From positions 89,148,947 through 89,212,946 of the forward strand of contig CM073590.1 of the NCBI GenBank assembly GCA_037074705.1: DNA of 64,000 bases. The letters are read 5' to 3'. Positions within the stretch are counted from its first letter, which is position 1; each line of letters starts with the position of its first letter. The notes under the pieces are model-generated. The model was given only the letters and a program-made list of their open reading frames with translations. It made no database searches and was not told the DNA's origin. Of this stretch, positions 46,738 to 57,373 are shown in pieces. Position numbers and translations under genes: made by a program. Source of the DNA: Zhengitettix transpicula (lineage: Eukaryota > Arthropoda > Insecta > Orthoptera > Tetrigidae).

Positions 46738-46800
46738 AAAGGGAGGATGTGGAAAGGAAGAGGAAGGTAGCCAAGTGTTAACTAGGGCCTCGGGGCTGTA
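46738..46800 (-). mobile_element. LINE copy 8, short internal fragment
   Basis: GGGAGGATGTGGAAAGGAAG and GGTAGCCAAGTGTTAACTAG match the 3' untranslated part of the LINE family. It is joined directly to the 29-bp minisatellite fragment at 46843. Confidence 0.7.
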
Positions 46801-46842
46801 AAAAAGAAGCTGAAGTGTGTGTAGATAGACTATCTCTTAGGG

Positions 46843-46899
46843 TACCAAGAATATATTTGACTATTTCAACGCACGTGAGTATTATTGATGGTCTTAAGG
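46843..46899 (+). repeat. 29-bp minisatellite, two copies
   Basis: The two units (29 and 28 bp) match the array at 6274-6585 in length and motif: TACC...GAATATATTTGACT...CAACG and CACGTGAGTATTATTG...TTAAGG. Confidence 0.65.
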
Positions 46900-46918
46900 T
46901 AATATGAGTATATATATA

Positions 46919-47898
46919 TATTAATAACCAGTAAAGAAGGACAGGAATTCTGTTCTTATTTTTATCAGATTTGTTTACAACTCAGACTGGGGATCCTTGA
47001 GTGGTTTGTGCATATAAAAGATAATGATAAAATGATGGATAAGTGACTTTTAGAGTAGGGAAGGACTATAATTAGGGCTAATAGTGTGACCGACATCTGG
47101 ACGACGGAATCCTAATGGCATAAGTGACAGAAGGTTGTGGGACGATGCAATTAGATTAAACGGAAATAATTTAATTTAATTGATTGAGTGGCTCTCGGAG
47201 CGAGAGAAAGTTAACAGCTGGTGTTTATGTGGCGAACGTGGAAATGCAAAAAACTGTGAAAAACAAGGGAATATTCGGGATCCCGGATATAAATAAGAGG
47301 GCAGTTGAACAGTGAGGCCATTATCATTCAGTAGGGAGAGGAGACGGACGTGTCAGCGGGCAGAAGTCATTATCATTTCATGTGGACTGGAGACGGACGA
47401 GTCAGCGGGGACAACGTTGGTGCAGGTCTGCAAGGCCAAGTTAAAGTGGCCGAAACAATGTTATGAACAGTTCAGAGTTTACATTCAGGAGAGATCATCG
47501 GATGCAGAGTTGGTTGAATTCGTCGTGAGGGTGACGTCGTCAAGAGGAGGTGGCTGTCTGTGAAAGCTGAGTGTGAGCGCAACCTGGTGCCTTTTAAGTC
47601 TGTATGAAGTGAGTGTGTGGACCAGAGAGTTTGTAAGTTTATTTTTCTGAATTCATAATTGTAAATTGTTAAAAAATTTAATTTAACTGTTTTGTTTAAT
47701 TGTAAATTTTGTGTTCCCAGTAAAGACCCTGTGGTACCGAGTCTAATTTATCAAAGGTATTCAAGTTAAATAAAATTGTTTTGATTTTATAAAATTTCAT
47801 TAGATTTGTGTAATTGGAAATTTGTGTCTTAATAAATAATAAATACTAATTGTTTGTTTAAATTGGTAGTTTTATTTTTATTTTATGTATGTATTACA
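46919..47898 (+). mobile_element. LTR-like unit H, upstream of the 15-finger gene
   Basis: It lies between (AT)n runs and ends TATGTATTACA. It has TATAAATA at 47288-47295, an initiator-like region at 47310-47332, a splice-donor-like GTAAGT at 47633-47638, and CCCAGTAAAGACCCTG near 47717, matching the family blocks in order. The left end (TTAATAACC) is degraded. The frame at 47312-47563 is GC-rich leader, not recognisable protein. Confidence 0.6.
47288..47332 (+). promoter_or_regulatory. Predicted core promoter in LTR unit H
   Basis: TATAAATA at 47288-47295 is followed by ACAGTGAGG about 22 nt and TCATTCAGT about 36 nt downstream, either of which may be the start site. The orientation is toward the zinc-finger gene at 51648. 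Confidence 0.45.
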
Positions 47899-47934
<36 letters not shown>

Positions 47935-50088
47935 GGTCTCGCGCGTATTTATGCTTCTTAAAAGCTTCCTCGAGGGGAGGAGGTATTCTGATGAACAAAA
48001 GTATTACATTTGCATATGTATATAAAATCCAAACTTGCTGAAATCTCTTGGGATAACAATAAATTAATTCAATAAATTTGCAGTTACATGTTCTCAGAAA
48101 CAGTTTTAAACAATGAGTCATAAGGAAGTGTGCAGGACGTCACCCGTGAAACTGCATCTTGATGGCTAGTCGTGCAGATTTGAATGTCTCTGATCTTCCA
48201 CAGTTTTTGATAGAGAGAAATATTTATTTACTATTATTTTTTTTTACATATATTTTGTTTCGAAACTGGGTTATACGTTAATTAACGATAATGTACATAT
48301 CTGCAAATGTTAACCGCAATTGTTTATTTGTCTTACCCTTAACTCATATTACCATAGACTAAACTACTCAATAAGCAGTGTATCGCCAAAATTTTTCCTT
48401 TTAAAAAATATAATTTCAGTAACGTCACTTATGCGACTATTTATTAATTATGAACAACAATTACTATTTCTTTTAAATTATAGAGTAAATAATTATAAGA
48501 TTCAATAAACATGTAATGCGTTTATGATTTTGTATGTTTGGAGATTTTCGTGTTTCAGGGTTGGCAAACCGGTTTTGTGATTGAGTATGTAAACAATACC
48601 GTCATATATTACGGTTTTATCCGTAAAACATTCTTTTGAGGTAATAGACAAATAAATATAAACAATCCATCATTGTTTCTATTAGCTTTATAATTATAGA
48701 TGTTACTTTTATTTCGGTGAGTAAAACTGCAATTATTATTTTGCTTTTACATATGTAGATCTTAAACTCTACAAAAATTTATACATATTCCAAACATAGA
48801 TAAGTCAAATCGTATTTTAATACTTTGCCTTTTTTCATTTTTTATATTCTCTAAAGCATTCACTATTACTGGTTGGGTGGAAATGTTGACTTGGTTGCGC
48901 CTTATGTCAAATGATTGAAATTTTTCTTTGTCATTTTCAGATCATATTGCTGGTTCTAGATCCCTTTAGAACGAAATTTACCGAAATGTTAAACCCATTG
49001 TTCAAGTGGTATAGAATCTAAGGATTTTTTAAATTAAACTTCCGTTTGTATGTGAAACAGCCCGTTGGTATGATTTGTTTTCTGGCTCATAAAACCATTA
49101 CACAATAAAAGAAGAAACATAATAGTAAATTGTTCTTGTAACTTGAGCAACACCTCCCATTTAAAAACATACTTAATTTGTGGGAATTAATTAATGTTTT
49201 GTAAGATAAGGACTAAATTCTGTAATATTTTCTCATTTAAATAATCTTCGAAGTCGTAATGGCATTGTCTACTATTCTTGGAACATGAACAAGACTTAAT
49301 AAAACAGATGTTTGTCCTTTTTGAATCAAGATACTCTACCGTCATGTTAAATATTTCAATTTTTTAATCATATAATGTCTTGCACCCAGCAGTTAGTTTG
49401 CCTGCCTGCTGTTTAAGATTTCCATGATTTTTTTTGTAACATGTGTAATGTAGTGCAAATTACTATAATACTTAGATATGTTTATGCCTATTATGTTGAT
49501 CATGCAACATATTAATCCTGAAACTTGTGTAAATTTTATAGTAAATCATAGAGCATTGCACATTTTACAAAAATAACTAAAATCTTTTAACAGTGGGCAG
49601 AAAAACTTACTCTTGAGTATAGAATATATATAAAATATATACATGTAGTTAACCTTAATTGTAATTAACCTGGAGTTAAAGTTCAATATTATTTGTTGAG
49701 AAAAATTAATTGTCACATATTTTTACAAATCTAGGCCATGTTATTTATGTAATGGTTACAAATCAACATAACTGATAAGATTGCTATTTTACCGTATAAA
49801 TTACTAACACAGCCTATTCCACTCATAAAACTACGGGACATTAAGTAGATTGAGAGAATAAAAATTATTATGTATTTGTGAACTTGCTTTAAACAAAATA
49901 TTAGAAATGATCCATAATTATAGAAACAAATACAAAGTGATAAATGCTCATTATTAATAAGGCAATATTGACGAATGTTATGCCAATATTTTAAATCAAT
50001 TTCAATTGTAAATTCGTAACATCTAGATTATATAAATTAATTATTTACATTGTTACCATGAAACAAAACATTCATATATATATATATG

Positions 50089-50147
<59 letters not shown>

Positions 50148-50427
50148 ATAGTAATCTATAATTTTTGTTTATGGAGGCCATAACATAAATAACATAGACG
50201 AGAAGTCTGAAAAGAGTTTGGATTAATTTTTCTCGTCAGATGATATAATAAATTTTATGATTTTTATATATGATTTATGGCTGTACATAATGATAATGGC
50301 AAACACACCTGGAACCACTTATTACTATTAATATAAAAAATAATGCGAAGATCTGTGATTTGTGGCTGTAAATTGGTTATTATGTATAAATAAAATAATA
50401 CAAGTCCTAGTAATAAAATAATAAGCC
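47899..50427. other. AT-rich stretch, nothing recognised
   Basis: It begins with (AT)n at 47899-47932 and includes a long (AT)n/(GT) run at 50074-50142. No gene, LINE, LTR or Helitron block was recognised. Confidence 0.4.
50074..50142. repeat. (AT)n microsatellite
   Basis: Almost uninterrupted AT repeat of about 70 bp. Confidence 0.9.
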
Positions 50428-50625
50428 AACCTCCTGTGGTGTAGGGGTCAGCATGACTTCCTTACATCACAGAGGTTCCGGGTTCGAATCCTAGTGAGGG
50501 CATTTATGTTTGTTTGCATGAGAGAAATGCTCATTAACTAGTCCCCTGACAAGGCAAAATGAGTTGCCAATGACTTCACATGTCGATGCTTCTGTAAATA
50601 AATCAATATAAATAATAAAATAATA
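50428..50625 (+). mobile_element. tRNA-derived SINE (copy 2, best preserved)
   Basis: It begins ACCTCCTGTGGTGTAGGGG (A-box-like at 50437-50447), continues to TTCCGGGTTCGAATCCTAG (B box GGTTCGAATC at 50481-50490), and has a tRNA-unrelated body. It ends TCTGTAAATAAATCAATATA and an A/T-rich tail. Both Pol III boxes are close to consensus and ~33 bp apart, as in tRNA heads. Confidence 0.9.
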
Positions 50626-51330
50626 CTTTATTGTTTATATAAAACATTCCAATAATAATAAAATCTGTCGTCAATATTTAAATTTGTAACTGCCACTATA
50701 AAAAATATTTATTTTGGAAAAATTTACAAAATTTTGCATCACTTAAGTTGATGTCTGTAATTAAATTTTGCAAACAAGATATGAAGCACTGAAATAATAA
50801 TTTTTCATACCAAGAGTCAAACTAATTCTGAATTATTGCAGCACATGATAAGTAAAATTAGTAGCATTGTCTAAGTGCAATTGGTACATAGGGAATGAAC
50901 ATTTATTCTTAGCAGCATAATAAACTCAAATTGAGTTAGTTATTATTATATTATTTACAAACATTGACATATTTAATTTCAGTTTTTCAATTTGTAGCAA
51001 ATAATTTGGGAACGAATTATGTATAATTAGGGATGAAACTAATATATAGAAAATATCTCGAGTTCAAACTACTTGGAATTGTTTGATTATTAAGATGAAA
51101 TAAAATTACAATCATGCCAGTAGTGGTGGATTTTGTCCAGTGTAATAAATAAACAAATTAAAAATTAAGGTTAAGAATGGAAATTAATCACTAGATAATG
51201 TACATATTCGATATATAAGGCTAGAAATTTTGATTAATGATATATATAAATATATTCTAATTTACTTCTGATATGGCAATTAGCAACAAATTATTCTCTG
51301 ATTTTAACATTATAATTAACTTGCTTTCAG

Positions 51331-51368
51331 GTCAGTCAGTCAAAGAATTGCTGCATCAATTACCTCAG
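51331..51368 (+). other. Candidate 38-nt upstream exon of the 15-finger gene
   Basis: AACTTGCTTTCAG (acceptor, to 51330) precedes GTCAGTCAGTCAAAGAATTG + CTGCATCAATTACCTCAG, followed by GTAATG at 51369. The region matches 39490-39518 on the minus strand in core sequence and splice-site layout, which supports both as real exons or as duplicated former exons. Confidence 0.35.
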
Positions 51369-51647
51369 GTAATGTGTTTTGGATTGAACACATCAAATTT
51401 TTAAATATAATTTAATTGACCAAAACAATATCACTTGCTTCAAATAAAGAAAATTATGTAAACAAAAGTGAAATAAAACAATCATTATGCTTCCAATAAA
51501 ACAATATTTTTTACATTCTGAAACTGATTGAGATCCATTTCCGTAAATTCAATGATGATAACATCAATTAGTAATCATTTATCAAGTATGGTAACAGATA
51601 TTCAATTTAAATAAAACACTAGCAATAAAAATACAATACAATAAAAA

Positions 51648-52970
51648 ATGACTGATTCAGGTAGTGTAAAAAAAGTCCTATGCACCAGAATGCCATATGA
51701 ATGTGTTGAATGTGATACAACATTCTCACATTCCAGCCACCTAACAAGACACATGATGGTTCACATCAGTGAGAAACCATACCATTGTGTTTATTGTGAT
51801 AAATTATTCTGTCAGTACAGTTCCTTAAACAGCCACATTAGGATTCATACTAGTAAGCTTTACCAATGTGTTGAGTGTGATGTAACATTCTCACAATCTA
51901 GTCACCTAACAAGACACATGAGGATTCACACTGGTGAAAAACCATATCAGTGTATTGAGTGTAATAAAAAATTCTCAGAATCAGGCTCCCTAACAAAACA
52001 CATGAGGATTCACACAGGTGAAAAATCATACAAATGTGTTGAGTGTGATACAAATTTTTCACAATCAAGTCACCTAACTCGACATATGAGGATTCACACA
52101 GGTGAAAAACCATTCAAATGTATTCAATGCTATAAAACATTTACAGTTTCAAGTAGTTTACGAGACCACATGAGGATTCACAGTGGTGAAAAGTTGTACA
52201 AATGTGTAGAGTGTGATACATCATTTGCACGATCTGGTTACCTAAACCAACATATGAGGATTCACACAGGGGAAAAACCTTACAAATGTGCTGAGTGTGG
52301 TAAAATGTTCGCAGAATCAGGCTCTCTAACAAACCATATGAGAACTCATACTGGTGAAAAACTGTTTAAATGTGTTGAATGTGATAAAATGTTCACAGGA
52401 TCATGTGATTTAACAAAACACATGAGGATTCATACAGGTGAAAAACCATTCAAATGTTTTGAGTGTGATAAGGCATTCACACAATCCAGTCAACTCGTAA
52501 ACCACACAAGAATTCACACTGGTGAAAAAAAGTACAAATGTGTCATTTGTGGTAAAACATTCTCAGTGTCATCTGATTTATCAAGACACATGAGGATTCA
52601 TACTGGTGAAAGACCATACAAATGTGTCGAGTGTTTCAAAACATTCTTGGAATCAGGTAACTTGAAAAGTCACATGAGGACTCACACTGGTGAAAAGCCA
52701 TACAAATGTGATGAGTGTTTTAAAACATTCACAGAAATAGGTAATCTAAAAAGACATATGAGGATTCACACAGGTGAAAAGTTGTTCAAATGTGTTGAGT
52801 GTTTTAAAAGTTTTTCAGAATCAGGTAATCTGAAAAACCACATGAGGACTCACACTGGTGAAAAACCCTACAAATGTGAAGTGTGTGATAAAACATTCAC
52901 TCGATCAAGTAGTTTAAGATTCCATCTAAGGATTCATAATAGAAAAAAACTGCATTTGTTGAGTGTGTAA
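51648..52970 (+). CDS. C2H2 zinc-finger protein with 15 tandem fingers
   Basis: The 440-residue frame starts at ATG 51648 with a short leader (MTDSGSVKKVLCTRMP), then has 15 consecutive C-x2-C-x12-H-x3-H fingers. All four zinc ligands are intact in each. Linkers are mostly TGEKP, with exceptions: ISEKP after finger 1, TSKL (one residue short) after finger 2, and TGEKS, SGEKL, TGEKL or TGEKK in the middle. Helix positions -1 to 6 read HSSHLTR, QYSSLNS, QSSHLTR, ESGSLTK, QSSHLTR, VSSSLRD, RSGYLNQ, ESGSLTN, GSCDLTK, QSSQLVN, VSSDLSR, ESGNLKS, EIGNLKR, ESGNLKN, RSSSLRF. Fingers 3 and 5 have identical helices. There is no effector domain. An AATAAA follows at 53035. It is probably a nuclear DNA-binding protein; target unknown. 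It is a paralog of the gene at 34433-35593. Confidence 0.93.
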   Translation: MTDSGSVKKVLCTRMPYECVECDTTFSHSSHLTRHMMVHISEKPYHCVYCDKLFCQYSSLNSHIRIHTSKLYQCVECDVTFSQSSHLTRHMRIHTGEKPYQCIECNKKFSESGSLTKHMRIHTGEKSYKCVECDTNFSQSSHLTRHMRIHTGEKPFKCIQCYKTFTVSSSLRDHMRIHSGEKLYKCVECDTSFARSGYLNQHMRIHTGEKPYKCAECGKMFAESGSLTNHMRTHTGEKLFKCVECDKMFTGSCDLTKHMRIHTGEKPFKCFECDKAFTQSSQLVNHTRIHTGEKKYKCVICGKTFSVSSDLSRHMRIHTGERPYKCVECFKTFLESGNLKSHMRTHTGEKPYKCDECFKTFTEIGNLKRHMRIHTGEKLFKCVECFKSFSESGNLKNHMRTHTGEKPYKCEVCDKTFTRSSSLRFHLRIHNRKKLHLLSV

Positions 52971-53034
52971 ATGGACAATATGAAAAAGTGAGAGTTAAAA
53001 TTATTCTTTATGTTAACTTTTAAGATGAGTGTTA

Positions 53035-53040
53035 AATAAA
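53035..53040 (+). terminator. Candidate poly(A) signal of the 15-finger gene
   Basis: AATAAA 65 nt after the stop codon is the first canonical signal downstream. Confidence 0.5.
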
Positions 53041-55678
53041 ATATTGATATTTGTTTCCCATTGTTATATATAAGTTTTGGACAAATACAAATGTTTTTCA
53101 GTATGTTTATTTCTGTGTTGAATTCCTTTTTGTATAATGTTTATCACATTGTATCATTCCCATTTTATTGAAATATAAACTGTACAATTATTTATTATTG
53201 CTCTTTGAAATTTAATTGTTACATACATGAATGCTGCCATCTTTATGTAAGTACTCATAATGAAAAGATCTAAAATATTGATTATATCTTGACGAATTTT
53301 TATTTTCTCCCTATATTTACATAAAGCTATATATTGTATTCTTATATTTATATTATATATTTCAAATCATATCCAAAATAATTTACTGGTAAGAGTTTAG
53401 TCAAAAACATTACAAATAAATTATGATAAATGTAATTGGCAATAACTAAAGGATAAGCTGAGAATTGTAGATATAATTTATAAAATGTTTTCACTACTGG
53501 TTTTGTAAAATTTTATAACACCCTGGGAGTGAATGTTGTTAATTCCATCTCATTGTTGACCTGACAAAGCTTCTGTCACTCGTCGAATCTACTGAAGTTC
53601 CCACATTTTTCCTACCAAACAACAATACTATATCTCCTTACTTTGTATGAACCATGAAAAAACTGGAGTTTCTAATAATATATTTTTTATAATTACTTGC
53701 TGGGGCAAATGGAAGATCACCACAGAATTGTTGGATTTACTGACACCCTCGATGGTTTCACTGCTTTAGTTTCCGGATTACTAATGTCTTGGAAGTTGAT
53801 CTCCAAGTCTTGGGTATAGTTCTTGGTTGGTCTTGAGATTCAACATGCATCAAATTGCAATTGTTTCCAATTTTACAAACAGAATCCAGATGATTGTCAC
53901 AATACACTCTAGGAGCTGACTGAGCACATTGCCCTCGCTTCCACACTTTTAACAGCTTGTTTCTATCTGGGTTTATGCAACTGCACATTAGATGACAAGG
54001 CCACCCTCAGTCTCATTGTTACCAACAAATGTTGACAACATTCTGTGATCTTTACCATTAAGTGTGGGAAATGTTAACTACTCGAAAAAATAGTTGTTGC
54101 CAACAAATGCTCTATGTTTCTAAAGGTTGTCAACATTTGTTTGCAACATTGTTGCCAACTCTAGTGTAAACGCGACTTTAATTTGCCTCAGTTTTCCGTA
54201 GGATTCAAAAAGCAGAGAAGGGACGATCATATTTCCGTATCATAACTAATTGTTGCGGAGTTCCATTTCACTAAAATACTTCATAATTTCTTAATGAGGT
54301 CGTCGATTCTCGGCTTATGTTCTTCAATTCGGGGTTTCGAATAACTTTTTTTCAATTAAAAATCATAAAAACAATCTTGACATCAAAAATAAAAATTATT
54401 CAGTCGTATCCAAACACATATATTTAAATAGCCATAATTTCCCTTGGCAACATACTAACATTTTAAACGAAGAATGTAAATATTTTTCAAGATTGACATA
54501 GCGAAATGTTGAATATCAGATCCAATATTTCGGCTATAAATGTTAAAAAGGATACTAATAATTTATAGAAAATTATTTTTATTATTTAATTAACAAATTA
54601 GTTTTTAATGTTAATACTTATAAACATACAGTATGTAATTATTTAACCACATTAGTATGGTCATTTCGGTTACAACTGGAATTGCAGGTAGATCATACCT
54701 TTTAAATTCTACGAAAAATTATTTATATCATTTTGACACTAAAAACTTTTTATCTGATAGTTGCTAAAAATATTACTTGATTTGAATTTAACAGTACAGA
54801 ATTGTACACCTGATGAAGTCCTAGAATTTAATGTTTCTTGTTAAAAAAATTACATTTGAAAAATTTCGCTGTGTTCATAGATTGTAATGAATTGTTTTTA
54901 TTTGGGCAGGGTCTTTGATGTTTATATTATTTATTTAACACAAAACATGTAATGAATTTTATTAATTGTTTTAGCATGAGAACTCTAATTACAGGTACCT
55001 GTGGGTTTACGTAACAGAGATATGCCGGTCGCACTAAATACGTACTGCAGTGTGTGAATGGTTAAAGTCATTCGTTGTTGTTGCACGCTGTAGCTGGAAG
55101 TCCCGTTTTTTCCTGACTAGATCACCCGCATTCTACGAACTGAAGTGCTGGATACTTGTGATCGCTGCAGCTCTCGCTATTTGTTCTCAAATCTCTCATG
55201 AGATGACTTAGTACAGATATTCGATGAGTAGGTGCAAATTTTACAATGCAGATTTCTAACTTAAATCCAACCCATTACTTGGATATGGATACACCTGTAC
55301 CCTGTCACCAACTCTCCCAAAAATCTCTCCTTGCTGGCCGTTTTCCTGCCCCCTTCTCAGCCAATCATGACCTAGCGTCACCAGACGCGATGGATTTTCA
55401 GTTCCACGATGTCCGCTAACTCGGGGCTGCTAACCCTTAGCTATTGAAATAGCCACGTGCGGCTACCTGAGGAGCGACAGGTCGGCGTCTCGAGTTTGGA
55501 AACAAAAGGATATTCCCAGCTACAGAAAACAACCACATTATTGAAAAGTAAAATAAAACAATTAAAATACGCGCGTTACAATATTACTAATTAATAGCAT
55601 CCAAAATTACAAAATGCTGTTGTTGGATACAATGGCTATTTCTTCAATTTATAACAAACGATATTACAAATATATAAT
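53041..55678. other. Intergenic stretch with minor repeat-like pieces
   Basis: No gene supported. The frame at 53758-53988 (minus) is not recognised. At 54020-54165 the strings CCAACAAATGTTGACAAC, GTTGCCAACAAATG, TTGTCAACATTTG and TTGTTGCCAACTC repeat in both orientations before AGTGTAAACGCGACTTTAA. That looks like the subterminal repeats and end of a DNA transposon. A PLE-like CCTGATGAAGTCCTAGAATT is at 54805. 55000-55500 is GC-richer with no family recognised. Confidence 0.35.
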
Positions 55679-56538
55679 GTAATAATAATAATAAATAATT
55701 TCGATTAAATTAAGTTCGACATGAGCTGTTGATCCTTCTCGGCTATTGAGACGCTTGCCCAGACTGACTCAAAATTACGTGAATATAATATATAGGACTC
55801 ACAAACACATTTATTATCACTAGTAACAAATTAAATATTGGATTTGATTATTTACAACACAGTTTACTTTAAAGTTTTGCATACTGCAAAATGTCACGAT
55901 TATAAGAAGAATTACACCGACTTTAATTTAACATAAAATTTATGAGATCTCTTTTTCTACAGGGTTTTGTGGGTCCTGATCGCGGACTCAGAGATTTCTA
56001 ATTAAAGTACCTAACAGAAGTAAATTTGTGACGTTTTAGATCTACAGTTTCTAGAAAGCCCTCAGAAACATGTAAGTTTCAGCACGGTAGATCATGTAGT
56101 CAGAAATAGAGCTGTTGCATCGAAAAAGTTCTCACCGAGTTGGTTCCCTGCTCGAATTTCACGTTACGGCAGGACTCGGGATGGGATAATTCGCTCCCGT
56201 GCGATTTTGCGTAGATAACTCCTCGAAAACTCTCTCCAATTTATCCTTGCTTACGACTAAATTAAGTACCATGTATTGCTACTTGTAATAAAAAATATAT
56301 AGTGAATTTCTTTAGCCAGTCCAGGAGTCAAGGGACTCACTCCGTGAGGCGCTTCGCGCACGAACGCTTCCAGTTTTGTTTTTAAAGTCTTCCCTTCCTT
56401 TGCGCGTCTCACAAAGGAATATATCGTTAACAACTGATTTTTTATCATCGGTACCCAACAATACTGCCTACTTACCATTTCAATATAGCTGTTTTTTTAC
56501 AACAAAGAATAATTAAATGTGCAACTAATTAACTTACA
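55679..56538 (-). mobile_element. LTR-like unit J
   Basis: The left edge is TGTAATAATAATAATAAAT and the right edge TTAACTTACA, next to ATATTT. On the minus strand it keeps the block around GGACCCACAAAACCCTGTAG (near 55960), which aligns to the family's CAAACCCAGTA...GACCCTGAGA, and AGAGATCTCATAAAT next to it. A splice-donor-like site is not evident. No coding frame. Confidence 0.5.
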
Positions 56539-57080
56539 ATATTTTTCATTAGCGATACCTGTAAATTACAACATTCACTGTATATGCCAGCTGTCACGCG
56601 GTTTCAGCTGCCTCTAGCTGGACGTGTACAGTCTCGAACAGCTGATTTAATAATTTTCGTGAATAACAAGGGACGTAAAATTTTGGTTTTAGAATTACAA
56701 TACTTCAAATTTATTCACAAATCTAATAGCAAATATTTTGTGCTCTAGTATAATTGCTTCTCTTCTCAAGATATTGTAGTCCGAGAACAGAGCTTACATA
56801 AAGTTGCTAAAATATGCAAGTATTTTAAAGTCACTGTCGTGATTGAATTTTGTCTACAGTTTTTCATGGCTAAGTCATCCGTACTGTCTCCTCACAGCCA
56901 AAACCGACGTGATGAAAGTTCCTGGAACAGTCTCTCCGTACTACTGTCGCGGATCTCTCCCGATTAACAACAGCTTCAGAAGTGACCCCTCTTGCTTCGG
57001 GTGCAGAGTATAAATATCTATTTCTGCGCCCCTCATGATGCAAAAACAGTAATAAATAGTTTCTCTGTAAGACGCTCAAC
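56539..57080. other. Stretch without recognised gene
   Basis: No family recognised; a GC-richer patch at 56875-57010 has no coding pattern I can name. Confidence 0.3.
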
Positions 57081-57275
57081 TGTCCATCCGACTACCTGAG
57101 CCTAGCGTCAGTGCCTCGCATCACATAGGTCCCGGGTTCGAATTCCGGCAAAGGCATTGATGTTATGTTTCCATATCGAGAAAACTCCACTAATTAGTTC
57201 CCCGGCCAAGTGACAGTGTAGAAAGTCGCTAATTACCTTAGCAGTTGACGTGACTATAAATAAAATAAATTTGAA
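57081..57275 (+). mobile_element. tRNA-derived SINE (copy 3)
   Basis: It has the B box in GTCCCGGGTTCGAATTCCGG (57129-57148) and the family body AAAGGCATTGATGTTATG, CTAATTAGTTCCCCGGCCAA. The tail is GACTATAAATAAAATAAAT. The A-box region has decayed. Confidence 0.8.
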
Positions 57276-57341
57276 AAAACTGGCAACCCTCTCTGTTCAA
57301 ATATTATTTGCCCAACTCCGCAGTGGTTTTCACTCATGATC

Positions 57342-57345
<4 letters not shown>

Positions 57346-57370
<25 letters not shown>
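57346..57370. repeat. (AT)n microsatellite next to LTR unit I
   Basis: Pure AT repeat directly before the left end of LTR unit I. Confidence 0.9.

Positions 57371-57373
<3 letters not shown>

Noticed and set aside
47312..47563. 83-codon frame in LTR unit H
   Set aside because: It starts at the predicted transcription start and lies in the LTR leader; no conservation with other units.
50428..50500. Possible tRNA gene
   Set aside because: A and B boxes are tRNA-like, but the sequence continues into a conserved SINE body and tail and does not close a cloverleaf acceptor stem.
51898..52332. Two open frames antisense to the 15-finger gene
   Set aside because: Same cause: the finger repeat read backwards, with the 28-residue period visible.
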